DNA from: CAYPZL01 sp964415045
GTDB taxonomy: Bacteria > Planctomycetota > Phycisphaerae > Sedimentisphaerales > Anaerobacaceae
Reading direction: 5' to 3'
DNA: 64,000 bases
Assembly: GCA_964415045.1 (NCBI GenBank)
Contig: CAYPZL010000001.1
Coordinates: 18,176-82,175 of the forward strand
Part shown: piece by piece, positions 44,043 to 51,869 of the stretch
Layout: each line of letters opens with the position of its first letter
Numbering within the stretch: position 1 is the stretch's first letter
Position numbers and translations under genes: made by a program
The notes under the pieces: model-generated
The model's input: the letters and a program-made list of their open reading frames with translations, nothing else
The model's database searches: none
What the model was told of the DNA's origin: nothing

Positions 44043-44888
44043 ATGCACGGGCGACTTACTGGCATTCTTTCCGAGCTGCGATCTCACGCACCCTTTACAT
44101 TCTTCGGGGCGGCGACCGGAGTGGTGTGTATGCTCATCTTCAAAAACGTCGGTTCGGAAGTGAGCCATCGGCTTTTTCAGGTCTTTCATCCGGCCCACGT
44201 GGTGCTCTCGGCGATGGTTACGGCCTCGCTATACGCCCTATACCAGCAAAAGAGGAATCTCCTGACGATTCTGCTGGTCGGTTACGTCGGCGCCGTGGGG
44301 GTCGCTACGCTGAGCGATTGCGTCCTGCCGTTTTTCGGTGAGACGATCCTGGGCGTGGCTGTTCCCGTACACGGGCATTTGCACGAATCTCCGGCCGAAC
44401 ACGAGCATGAAACCGAGGGGCCCGCGAACGAGCACGACGCCGACGAACCTTCCCACGCGGATGAGGCCGCGCACGAACACGAGGCCGAGGCCGCGGGCGC
44501 CGCGCACGAGGAAGAGGATCACGATAGGACCGCCGGGTCGGAGTCGCATGAAGGGCCCCGAATTCACCTGGGTTTCATCGAGGACTGGTACCTGGTAAAT
44601 CCCGCGGCGGTGCTGGGCGTGTTGATCGCCTTCTTCCTGCCGCACACGAAATTCCCCCACGCCGGTCACGTTTTGATCAGTACGTGGGCCTCCTCGTTTC
44701 ACGTTCTCATGAATACGCACACGACGCTCTCGCCGGTGATGCTGGCGGGGATGTTGATCGTGCTCTTCGTGGCGGTCTGGCTGCCTTGCTGCATCAGTGA
44801 CATTGTGTTTCCCATGCTCTTCGTGGCCCCGAATGGTGTGAACATCGGCCATCACCATCACCACCACGGCCCGGAGGCATCCTCGTGA
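44043..44888 (+). CDS. histidine-rich membrane protein, probable metal-handling
   Basis: A 281-residue protein with about five to six hydrophobic segments (FFGAATGVVCMLIF, VVLSAMVTASLYALY, ILLVGYVGAVGVATL, AVLGVLIAFFLP, MLAGMLIVLFVAVWLPC). Between the third and the next lies a charged His/Glu loop (residues about 112-172: HGHLHESPAEHEHE, ADEAAHEHEAEAAG, HEEEDHD) and the C-terminus ends GHHHHHHGPEASS. Such His loops bind zinc, nickel or copper in ZIP, CDF and NikR-controlled transporters. I do not recognise the family. Its stop overlaps the GTG start of the Fur gene and its promoter carries a Fur-type box, which together point to metal homeostasis. Confidence 0.75.
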   Translation: MHGRLTGILSELRSHAPFTFFGAATGVVCMLIFKNVGSEVSHRLFQVFHPAHVVLSAMVTASLYALYQQKRNLLTILLVGYVGAVGVATLSDCVLPFFGETILGVAVPVHGHLHESPAEHEHETEGPANEHDADEPSHADEAAHEHEAEAAGAAHEEEDHDRTAGSESHEGPRIHLGFIEDWYLVNPAAVLGVLIAFFLPHTKFPHAGHVLISTWASSFHVLMNTHTTLSPVMLAGMLIVLFVAVWLPCCISDIVFPMLFVAPNGVNIGHHHHHHGPEASS

Positions 44889-45325
44889 GCGCGCACGCCG
44901 CCAGGAAGGCCCGGGGCATGTTGAAAGCGGCGGGGCTGTACTGCACGCAGGCGCGCATGGGCGTGCTGGAAGCGCTCATGGAGGCGTCGAGCCCTCTGCC
45001 GCAGGATCGGATCGCCGAGCAAGTCGCCGCCGGTGCGTTCGACAAGGTCACGATCTATCGAACGCTCGAATCTCTCACGCAGGCGGGCCTGGTGCACCGT
45101 GCCTTCATGCACAGCCGCGCCTGGCATTTTGAGCTGGCGGATCATTGTACGGAGAAGCAGTGCCACCCGCACTTCACCTGTCTAAACTGCGGCCAAACCC
45201 GTTGCCTCACGGACACGTCGCTGCCGATGGTCAAGATCCCCCACGACGGTTTCGTGGTAAGCCGCCAACAGGTGCGGCTCGAAGGGCTTTGCCCCGACTG
45301 CGCGGCAAAGTCGCGACAGCCATGA
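44885..45325 (+). CDS. Fur-superfamily metalloregulator (probably Zur)
   Basis: A 146-residue protein starting GTG in the stop of the preceding gene. The winged-helix part is RMGVLEALMEASSPLPQDRI and KVTIYRTLESLTQAGLVHRA. The metal sites include the His/Cys motif HCTEKQCHPHFTCLNCGQTR with CXXC, and a second CXXC (GLCPDCAA) near the C-terminus; paired CXXC sites form the structural zinc site typical of Zur and Fur. The operator at 43956 is a plausible target. Assignment as Zur rests on context (His-rich neighbour, zinc-type ABC genes at 60201) rather than on a diagnostic residue. Confidence 0.85.
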   Translation: MSAHAARKARGMLKAAGLYCTQARMGVLEALMEASSPLPQDRIAEQVAAGAFDKVTIYRTLESLTQAGLVHRAFMHSRAWHFELADHCTEKQCHPHFTCLNCGQTRCLTDTSLPMVKIPHDGFVVSRQQVRLEGLCPDCAAKSRQP

Positions 45326-45423
45326 GAATCCGGCTCCCGCAACGAGATCTCCACAAGAGGACTTTTGAGAATAATCGCAGGAAATCTAAACATCTGACGG
45401 CCTGGTTTCCGATAAAAACGGAA

Positions 45424-46335
45424 ATGACTTTACGAACAAAGCTATTCGTTGGACTGTTGCTGCTGGGATGGATGACGACGGGGTGTCGAGGCCCGGGAGG
45501 GCCCGCGCCCAGCGTGGTTCTCGAAGAAGACACGATTTCCGTCGAGGATCTGGCCTCGCGGCTGGGTCTGCGCGTCGACGAACGGACCGATACGTTCATT
45601 ATCCTCAAGAACGCGACCAATACCGTGCTGATTTTCACCCACAGTGACGGCCGCTTCTTCGTCAACGGCAAGCCCATCGGTCCCGTCGGCAAGATCCGCA
45701 AAGCCGGCGGTACCGTTTTCGTCTCGGCGACGCTTGCTGCGCGGATTCGCCCCCACTTGGGCGCGGGGACGGCGCCGCCTCCCGTGGTCACGCGCCCGCC
45801 GACGGGCGTGGTGGTCATCGACCCGGGGCACGGCGGCAAGGACCCCGGCACCACCAGCGTCCACGGCGTGCAGGAAAAACGCATCAACCTGCAGGTCGCC
45901 ACGAAAGTGGCCTCGATCCTGAGTCGCCGGGGCGTCAGTGTCACCCTGACTCGCCGGGACGATCGCTTCATCGAGCTGGAGGATCGCGCCGATGTAGCCA
46001 ACCGCCGCCGCGCGGACCTCTTCGTCAGTCTGCACGGCGACTCGGCCCCCGATCGCTCGGTGCAGGGCTTCACGCTGTACATCGCGCGGGCCGCGTCCCC
46101 CGAATCCTACAGTGCCGCCCGCGCCATCGGACGCGCCATGACCGGCACCGGCCTGGAAGATCGCGGCATTCGCCGGGCCGACTACCGCGTCCTCGTGCAC
46201 ACCCGGGGCCCGGCCGTCCTCGTCGAGATGGGCTATCTCTCCAACGCCTGGGAGGCCTCGCGCCTCCAGGACAACGCCTTTCAGAACCGCCTCGCCGCCG
46301 CCATCGCCAACGGAATCCTGGCCTACTTGCGCTGA
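45424..46335 (+). CDS. N-acetylmuramoyl-L-alanine amidase (AmiC/Amidase_3), lipoprotein
   Basis: A 303-residue protein with a lipobox-like TTGC (GWMTTGCRG, residues 15-23). An N-terminal domain (about 30-115) resembles the copper amine oxidase N-like module (SVEDLASRLGLRV, VFVSATLAARIRPHL). The Amidase_3 catalytic domain has VVVIDPGHGGKDPG (zinc His), the Glu of VQEKRINLQVATKVASIL, SLHGDSAP and VLVEMGYLSN (catalytic Glu). It hydrolyses the bond between muramic acid and the stem peptide during cell separation or recycling. Whether planctomycetes use it on thin peptidoglycan is not shown here. Confidence 0.9.
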   Translation: MTLRTKLFVGLLLLGWMTTGCRGPGGPAPSVVLEEDTISVEDLASRLGLRVDERTDTFIILKNATNTVLIFTHSDGRFFVNGKPIGPVGKIRKAGGTVFVSATLAARIRPHLGAGTAPPPVVTRPPTGVVVIDPGHGGKDPGTTSVHGVQEKRINLQVATKVASILSRRGVSVTLTRRDDRFIELEDRADVANRRRADLFVSLHGDSAPDRSVQGFTLYIARAASPESYSAARAIGRAMTGTGLEDRGIRRADYRVLVHTRGPAVLVEMGYLSNAWEASRLQDNAFQNRLAAAIANGILAYLR

Positions 46336-46351
46336 TCCTACGCCTGCGCCC

Positions 46352-46380
46352 TTGATTTCACGCGCCCGCCCGGGTATTAT
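46352..46380 (+). promoter_or_regulatory. promoter for the pseudopilin gene 46480
   Basis: TTGATT (46352-46357) and TATTAT (46375-46380), 17-base spacer, leader about 95 bases. No other gene lies between the amidase stop (46335) and 46480. Confidence 0.45.
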
Positions 46381-46479
46381 AAGACGTATACGAAGCAAGG
46401 CCACCGTACGGGCGGTCAAACCGACCTCTCGCAACGGGGTTTCTCTGAGGCGCCGACACGATGTCGAGAAAGGGGCCAT

Positions 46480-47295
46480 ATGATGAAGCGTCAAGCCTTC
46501 ACACTGATCGAGCTGCTCGTCGTCATCGCCGTCATCGCCGTTCTCATGGCCATTCTCATGCCCGCGCTGAACCTGGCGAGGGACCAGGGCCGAAAGATGG
46601 CCTGCGCCAACAATCTCCACAGCCTGGCGCTGGCGAATCACCTCTACGCGGTCAACAACGATAACTGGGCCGTACCGTGCCGCTTCATCACAGACCAGGG
46701 AACCACCCTCTGGACCGCCAATGCCCAGTACCGCAAGTACATCGGCTACGAAGGCGAGGAAGATATGCCGGGGCAATCCGTCGTACAGACCCCCAAGAAG
46801 TACAAGTGCCCCAGTGACACGCAGAAGGCCTGGCTCCACGCCTACGACGTCGAGTCAGGCAACACGCGCGGAACCCTCGTCAGTTACGGCTACAACATCG
46901 AAGACTGGTTCCCCTCGGTCGGCTCGCCCTCCTGGAGCGGAACAATGGATATGAGCGTGCTGGGCTACAAGGTCTCGAGCATCTCGCAGCCGGCGCGGAA
47001 GCTCCAGTTCAACGAGGCCCACGACTGGTGGAGCAAGTGGCGCGGCGCCAACTACATCGACGGCTGGGACGTGCTCGGCCAGGATGGCACCGTGCAGGAT
47101 TACAAGAACGCCGGGTGCGGCGGGCCCACCATGTACCGCCACAACGAGGCCGCCAATCTCGCCTTCTACGACGGACACGTCGAGAGCTGGCGCAAGGAAA
47201 AGCTCTGGGTCCCCGAACACGCCGAGCCCCCATACCAACCCGACATCTGGGTCGTCAAAAGAGACATCTGGCAAAAAAACGGCGGCGGCTCATAG
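46480..47295 (+). CDS. DUF1559-like pseudopilin (prepilin N-terminal domain, secreted)
   Basis: A 271-residue protein. The N-terminal MKRQAFTLIELLVVIAVIAV is a type IV prepilin cleavage/methylation signal with Glu5 after the processing site. The body is typical of planctomycete H-X9-DG pseudopilins: ANNLHSLALANHLYAVNNDN and near the end NEAANLAFYDGHVESWRKEK. These are expanded in planctomycetes and thought to form short pili or envelope structures. Translation could begin at 46480 or 46483 (tandem ATG). Leader preceded by promoter 46352. Confidence 0.9.
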   Translation: MMKRQAFTLIELLVVIAVIAVLMAILMPALNLARDQGRKMACANNLHSLALANHLYAVNNDNWAVPCRFITDQGTTLWTANAQYRKYIGYEGEEDMPGQSVVQTPKKYKCPSDTQKAWLHAYDVESGNTRGTLVSYGYNIEDWFPSVGSPSWSGTMDMSVLGYKVSSISQPARKLQFNEAHDWWSKWRGANYIDGWDVLGQDGTVQDYKNAGCGGPTMYRHNEAANLAFYDGHVESWRKEKLWVPEHAEPPYQPDIWVVKRDIWQKNGGGS

Positions 47296-47308
47296 GACTG
47301 GATGCCCA

Positions 47309-47337
47309 TTGAAGCGACGTGCTCGTTCGGGTATAAT
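47309..47337 (+). promoter_or_regulatory. promoter for the antitoxin gene (leaderless transcript)
   Basis: TTGAAG (47309-47314) and a perfect TATAAT (47332-47337) separated by 17 bases. The transcript would start at about the A of the ATG at 47344, so the mRNA is probably leaderless; no ribosome site is present. Confidence 0.6.
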
Positions 47338-47343
47338 GGCGCC

Positions 47344-47526
47344 ATGACGGCGAAAGAAAAAGCTGTTCAGGCGGTGCAAGCGCTGCCCGATGACGCCTCC
47401 ATCGAGGACGCCATGGAGCGACTGTTTCTGCTGGCCAAGGTTGAGAAGGGTCTCCGGCAGGCGGACGCAGGCGAACTGATCTCTCACGAAGAGGTCAAGG
47501 AGCGCATGGCCAAATGGCTCAGGTGA
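47344..47526 (+). CDS. small antitoxin-like protein of a ParDE/RelBE-type pair
   Basis: A 60-residue protein MTAKEKAVQAVQALPDDASI... ending EEVKERMAKWLR. The short helical acidic-basic pattern, with DASIEDAMERLFLLAKVEKG and ADAGELISHEEVKERMAKWL, is typical of type II antitoxins that sit directly ahead of a ParE/RelE toxin (the known form MTAKERALQAIQSLPDD is similar). The toxin start at 47514 overlaps its end, the usual coupled arrangement, but the toxin is truncated. It has its own promoter. Confidence 0.7.
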   Translation: MTAKEKAVQAVQALPDDASIEDAMERLFLLAKVEKGLRQADAGELISHEEVKERMAKWLR

Positions 47527-47570
47527 GGTGGACCCCTCAGGCTGCGGGCGACCTCGATGCTATCCCGTAG
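47514..47570 (+). pseudogene. truncated ParE/RelE toxin (first 18 codons)
   Basis: ATG at 47514 opens MAQVRWTPQAAGDLDAIP then TAG. The first 17 residues match the start of ParE-type toxins (MAQVRWTPQA-x-DLEAI). The expected remaining 70-80 residues (conserved Arg, hydrophobic core, C-terminal strand) are absent and the sequence from about 47561 belongs to the DUF262 gene. The toxin is presumably dead, leaving an unpaired antitoxin. Confidence 0.65.
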
Positions 47571-48303
47571 ACAGTCTCGTCAAGAGACTTGAGAGTGATG
47601 TGATATTCATACCACAGTTTCAGCGTAGCTTCGTTTGGTCAATAAACCAAGCCTCGCGGTTTATTGAGTCTCTTCTTCTGGGTTTGCCCGTTCCGGGCAT
47701 CTTTCTATCGAAAGAACCAGAAACCGGTAAATTGTTGATTATAGATGGACAGCAACGTCTGAAAACACTTCAGTATTTCTACCAGGGCGTTTTTCACAAT
47801 GGCAGAGAGTTTTCGCTCCAAAATGTGCAAGACCGCCTCCTCGGAAAGACTCATCGCACCCTTGATCAAACAGATGAGAACATCCTGGATGATTCAATCA
47901 TCCAGGCGACGGTTGTGAAGCAGGATGAGCCGTCGGATGATGAGAGCAGCATTTATCATATTTTCGAGCGGTTGAATACTGGCGGCACGCAACTGCAGCC
48001 GCAAGAGATAAGAGCCTGCATTTTCCATGGGCCTTTCAACGATTTGCTGAATGAGCTGAACGATGAGCCAGCTTGGCGGCGGGTATTCGGACGCCACAGT
48101 AAGAGGCTCAAGGCCAGGAGTTGATCTTGCGATTCCTCGCGCTTTTCTTCAATATTGATGATTATGAGCGACCCATAAAGGAATTCCTGAACGACTACAT
48201 GGGGAAGAATAGAAGACCGGCGAGAGAGAGCGCCGAACAACTTCGCACGGCCTTTCTGCCAACGATACGTTTCGTCAGCAGCGTTCTGGTGGGCAGGCCC
48301 CGC
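47528..48303 (+). pseudogene. broken DUF262 (GmrSD/ParB-like) gene
   Basis: From about 47561 the frame gives YPVDSLVKRLESDVIFIPQF, then SLLLGLPVPGIFLSKEPETG and the catalytic-type IDGQQRLKTLQYFYQG, and FERLNTGGTQLQPQEIRACI: an unmistakable DUF262 domain. The natural N-terminus is missing (the junction is in the ParE remnant). Near 48110 one base is missing (CTCAAGGCCAGG instead of CTCAAGGACCAGG), so the frame ends early at 48124; the second frame carries on as ELILRFLALFFNIDDYERPI and fades out after FLPTIRFVSSVLV. DUF262 proteins are parts of restriction/anti-phage systems, so this is a decayed defence gene. Confidence 0.75.
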
Positions 48304-48459
48304 AGAGGCGACGCGATTGCGGGTTTGCATGTAAAGGCTTTTCGGGAAAAGCGGTTATGGTTTTTGTGTTCTTTGGCTCTTTGGCGAGCGGTTGGGGCGG
48401 AGGGGCCTGGGGCGGCTTTGGTGTGGACTTGGCGGGGGCCAGTCGGTAGGATGGCGGCC

Positions 48460-49407
48460 ATGAAAACGTATCCATTGATATCGGTTCCGGTGTTCAAAGA
48501 GCGGATCTGGGGTGGGCAGACGTTGCGGGAGGCCTTCGGCAAGGACCTGCCTGCCGGCGCGCGGATCGGAGAGAGCTGGGAGGTGGCGGACCTGCCGCAG
48601 GGCCAATCGACCATCGCCAACGGCGAATTTCAGGGTCGCACGCTGGGCTCGGTGGTCGCTCAATATCCGGAAGAGATCGCGGGCCGGCGGGATTTCCCGA
48701 CGCCGTTTCCGCTGCTGATCAAGCTGCTCGACGCTCGCGACATCCTCAGCGTGCAGGTGCATCCGGACCCGGCGACGTGCCGGCGGATGGGCCGGGGCCA
48801 GCCCAAGACCGAGTGCTGGTACATCATCCGGGCCGAGCCCGGCGCGTACATCTACAAGGGCCTCAAGCAGGGCGTTACGAGAGAAGCCTTCGCCCGCGCG
48901 ATTGAAGAGGGTACCACGGCCGAACTGCTCGCGAAGGTCCCCGTCGAGGCGGGGCAATGTCACTTTCTGCCCGCCGGCACGCCGCACAGCATCGGCGCCG
49001 GCCTGCTCATTGCCGAGATTCAAACGCCGTCGGACACGACCTACCGCGTCTTCGATTGGAACCGGGTCGACGATGCGGGCCGGCCCCGGGAACTGCATAT
49101 CGCCGAAGCGCTGGAGAGCATTCATTTCGACGCCTCCGGCGACGAACTCGGCGTCACGACGGTGGGCCGGCTGGTCGATTGCGAATACTTCAAGGTCGAC
49201 AAGGGCCACCGGGCCGCCGGCTGCGAGCTTCTGCTGTCACCGGGTCGGATGAAGACGCTGGTCTTCCTCAGCGGCGGCGGGGTGATTGTCTCGGCCGAGG
49301 CCGAGCCGGTAGCGTTCAAGGCCGGCGACTGTCTCATCGTCCCGGCCGCGTTCAGCGGCGCCGCGACGTTCGAGAAAGAGACGCAGTACCTCAGTGTGAC
49401 CATCTGA
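48460..49407 (+). CDS. manA: mannose-6-phosphate isomerase (class I)
   Basis: A 315-residue protein starting MKTYPLISVPVFKERIWGGQ. The metal ligands are visible: SVQVHPDPATCRRM (first His), TECWYI (Glu) and PAGTPHSIGAG (third His), plus the FPLLIKLLDARD motif typical of class I enzymes. It interconverts fructose-6-phosphate and mannose-6-phosphate for GDP-mannose and polysaccharide synthesis. An upstream ATG (48451) would add three residues. It is in line, without gap, with the DUF262 remnant, so its promoter may lie in or before that relic. Confidence 0.93.
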   Translation: MKTYPLISVPVFKERIWGGQTLREAFGKDLPAGARIGESWEVADLPQGQSTIANGEFQGRTLGSVVAQYPEEIAGRRDFPTPFPLLIKLLDARDILSVQVHPDPATCRRMGRGQPKTECWYIIRAEPGAYIYKGLKQGVTREAFARAIEEGTTAELLAKVPVEAGQCHFLPAGTPHSIGAGLLIAEIQTPSDTTYRVFDWNRVDDAGRPRELHIAEALESIHFDASGDELGVTTVGRLVDCEYFKVDKGHRAAGCELLLSPGRMKTLVFLSGGGVIVSAEAEPVAFKAGDCLIVPAAFSGAATFEKETQYLSVTI

Positions 49408-49418
49408 CCGCTCTTTGG

Positions 49419-50561
49419 TCAATGCGATAGTACGCCGCGCAGGCCTTTCATCCTGAGGTAGCCCTTGCGCCAGACGATGAGGCCGGAGGCGGCGAATACC
49501 AGGACGTAGACAACCGCCGCGTAGCGGGTGCGGATCTGGCTCATCGCCAGGCCGATGACCGCGTAGAGGCCGGCCAGACCATAGCAGACCGCCACGGTCT
49601 TCTTCAGCGACAGGCCCCGGTCGATCATCTGGTCGTAGATGTGTCCCCGGTCGGAGACGAAGAGGGGGCGGCGGTTGAGCAGCCGGCGCAGGACGGCCAC
49701 GGCCGTGTCGAGGATGGGCAGGCCGAAGACGACCACCGACGCCAGCCACCAGCGGGGCACGCCTTCGGCGAACATGATCATCAGAGCCGCCACGACGAAG
49801 CCCAGGAGCATGCTGCCGGCGTCGCCCATGAATATCTTGGCCGGATGCCGGTTGAAGGGCAGAAAGCCGCCGACGCCGCCGACGAGACTCAGGCAGATCA
49901 CAATCCGCACCGGGTCGCCGAAGTTGCTGAAGCCCCAGGTGGCCAGGTGGATCGCCAGCAGCAGCATGGCGGTGGAGATGATCGCGGTGACGCCGGCACA
50001 GAGCCCGTCGAGCCCGTCGAGCAGGTTCAGCGAGTTCGTCGCGCCGAGCACGAAGAACGTCACGATCAGCACGTCGAGGACGACTTCGACGTCTCGGGGC
50101 ATGGGCAGGCCAAGCGGCTCGGCGATGCGGCGCAGGTTGGGGCTGATGCCGACCAGCAGCAGGAGCACGCCGGCGAGGACCTGGCCGAGAAACTTATGGC
50201 GAGGGCGAAGGTCGAGAACGTCGTCGGCCAGGCCGACGAAGCAGGCGATGGCGGCGCCGGCCAGAATGCCCAGCAGCCAGCACAGCGCCTGCCCAAAGGC
50301 GGGCTCGGCGCGCAGCAGGTAGATGCCGGCGAAGACGCCGACGGTCAGCCCGACCAGCATTCCGACGCCGCCCAAGTAGGCGATGGGCTCTCTGTGAGTC
50401 TTGACGAGGTCGTCGGGCCGGTCCACGATGCCGAAGCGCAGGGCGACCTTCTTGCACAGGGCGGTGGCGGCCAGGGCGCTGACGAAAGCGGCCGCCGGCA
50501 CGGGCCAGAACTGGAGCACCCAGCGAAGCGGTCGGTCCGTGCCTATGAGCGAATCGAGCAT
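49419..50561 (-). CDS. WecA/MraY-family polyprenyl-phosphate sugar-1-phosphate transferase
   Basis: A 380-residue integral membrane enzyme with about ten hydrophobic segments. Conserved cytosolic loops: VDRPDDLVKTHREPIAYLGG, VGLADDVLDLRPR (the DD pair), NLLDGLDGLCAG and NRHPAKIFMGDAGSMLLGF. These fit UDP-GlcNAc:undecaprenyl-phosphate transferase (WecA/TagO) better than MraY. It would start O-antigen, enterobacterial-common-antigen-like or teichoic-type polymer synthesis. Its start overlaps the stop of the ATP-grasp gene by one base; both are read from the promoter at 51677-51705. Confidence 0.9.
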   Translation of the reverse strand: MLDSLIGTDRPLRWVLQFWPVPAAAFVSALAATALCKKVALRFGIVDRPDDLVKTHREPIAYLGGVGMLVGLTVGVFAGIYLLRAEPAFGQALCWLLGILAGAAIACFVGLADDVLDLRPRHKFLGQVLAGVLLLLVGISPNLRRIAEPLGLPMPRDVEVVLDVLIVTFFVLGATNSLNLLDGLDGLCAGVTAIISTAMLLLAIHLATWGFSNFGDPVRIVICLSLVGGVGGFLPFNRHPAKIFMGDAGSMLLGFVVAALMIMFAEGVPRWWLASVVVFGLPILDTAVAVLRRLLNRRPLFVSDRGHIYDQMIDRGLSLKKTVAVCYGLAGLYAVIGLAMSQIRTRYAAVVYVLVFAASGLIVWRKGYLRMKGLRGVLSH

Positions 50562-51631
50562 CAGAGCCTCGTGCCTTTGGCGTCGGGCGGCTCGAGCCAG
50601 ACTTCGGCGTCGTAGCGCAGCATGACGAGGCCGTCCTGGAATTTGTCGAAGCCGATGCGGGGCCGTTTGCCGGTCAGCTCCTGGAGGATCCAGCGGGGAA
50701 AATCGGCTCCGGCCCGGATCGACAGCGGCACGCCGCCTCCGAAGCGGGGATTGATCTCGATGAACTTGATCTGGTTACGCTTCGTGAGGAAAAGCTGCAA
50801 CGTCACGACCCCGGGACCGGCCCCGAGGGTCTCGGCGAGCCTCCGGCTCTCGTCCATGATCCGGGGGTGTTTGGCGGTCTGTCCCTTGCTGACCTCTCCG
50901 GAGCGGACCTCGATGCGCCGGCGCGGAACGACGCAGCGAACGCGCATGTCGAAATCGATGTACACGTCGCAGGTGTACTCGGTCCCCTCCATCAGCTCCT
51001 GGCAGATGGCGTTGGGGATTCTCCGGGCCTGCCAGCGCAGCTCGGCGGGCGTGTGGACGATGGCGTTGTCACGGCCGGCGTACCCGTCCCAGCGTTTGAG
51101 GAAGCGCGGCCAGGCGAGCTGCCGCTTGCGGTCGGCCGCGAGGGTGGTGCGCACGCTCATGGTCTCCGGCGTGCCGAACCCGTGCCGCGTCAGGAAGCCG
51201 AACGTGCGCCGCTTGTCCCGGCAGATGTCGATGGCTTCGGGATCGGAGACGAGCACGCGACAGCCCAGACGCTCGAACCGCGATTTGTTCCGGGCCAGCA
51301 GCGGCAGATCGAGGTCCACCGTGGGGACCAGCAACCGGATGTCACGCTCGCGCACGATGGACAAGAGCTGACTGATGTAGCGGGCGTGGGTGGTCGGTTT
51401 GACCAGGAACGCCTCGTCGCACAGTTGCAGCGCCGGGCTCAGCGACGTGGTGTCGGTGCCGCAGAAGCAGGCGGGCAGGCGCAGCTTCCGGGCGGCCCGG
51501 GCAAAAGAGCGCAGCAGCGACACGCGCCGGCCGATGCAGGTGAAGAGCACGGCGATCCGGCCCCCGCCTTGCCCCGGGCGCGTCGGTCGCATGGTGTCGG
51601 CCGTTGTCATGTCGACCGGTGATCTGCCCAT
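50561..51631 (-). CDS. ATP-grasp enzyme of unknown substrate
   Basis: A 356-residue protein. Typical ATP-grasp pieces: RIAVLFTCIGRRVSLLRSFA at the start, DVYIDFDMRVRCVVPRRRIE and FIEINPRFGGGVPLSIRAGA (the metal-binding N-x-R). The motifs DTTSLSPALQLCDEAFLV and LLVPTVDLDLPLLARNK resemble carbamoyl-phosphate-synthase-like and CapB-like peptide/amino-acid ligases. I chose the ATG at 51631 (AGGAGACAAC upstream) over 51709. The linkage to a WecA-like gene suggests activation of a polysaccharide modification, perhaps an amino acid or other acyl group. Confidence 0.85.
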   Translation of the reverse strand: MGRSPVDMTTADTMRPTRPGQGGGRIAVLFTCIGRRVSLLRSFARAARKLRLPACFCGTDTTSLSPALQLCDEAFLVKPTTHARYISQLLSIVRERDIRLLVPTVDLDLPLLARNKSRFERLGCRVLVSDPEAIDICRDKRRTFGFLTRHGFGTPETMSVRTTLAADRKRQLAWPRFLKRWDGYAGRDNAIVHTPAELRWQARRIPNAICQELMEGTEYTCDVYIDFDMRVRCVVPRRRIEVRSGEVSKGQTAKHPRIMDESRRLAETLGAGPGVVTLQLFLTKRNQIKFIEINPRFGGGVPLSIRAGADFPRWILQELTGKRPRIGFDKFQDGLVMLRYDAEVWLEPPDAKGTRL

Positions 51632-51676
51632 GTTGTCTCCTGCCCACGTTCGTGACGGCGGCGACGTGCCAGCTTC

Positions 51677-51705
51677 ATCATAAGAAGGATGAGATCGTGG
51701 ATCAA
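51677..51705 (-). promoter_or_regulatory. promoter for the ATP-grasp / WecA operon
   Basis: On the minus strand TTGATC (51705-51700) and TATGAT (51682-51677), 17-base spacer. Leader about 40 bases. It faces the divergent promoter at 51740. Confidence 0.5.
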
Positions 51706-51739
51706 CCATGCATCCTCGGTGCCGACGGTCGTCATTTGT

Positions 51740-51768
51740 TTGACATTGTTCATAAAGGCATATAAACT
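51740..51768 (+). promoter_or_regulatory. promoter for the antiterminator / UDP-sugar operon
   Basis: TTGACA (51740-51745) and TAAACT (51763-51768), 17-base spacer, in an AT-rich stretch. TSS near 51775, leader about 95 bases before the UpxY gene. Together with the divergent minus-strand promoter at 51677 it fills the gap between 51632 and 51869. Confidence 0.5.
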
Positions 51769-51869
51769 AAAATATTTAACAGGTAAATCGGTGAAAAAGG
51801 GTTTGGAGTTTAGGGACTGTCGGTGGCCCGTTGAAACAGGCCTCGCAAACGTTCGGGAGAAGCACATTG

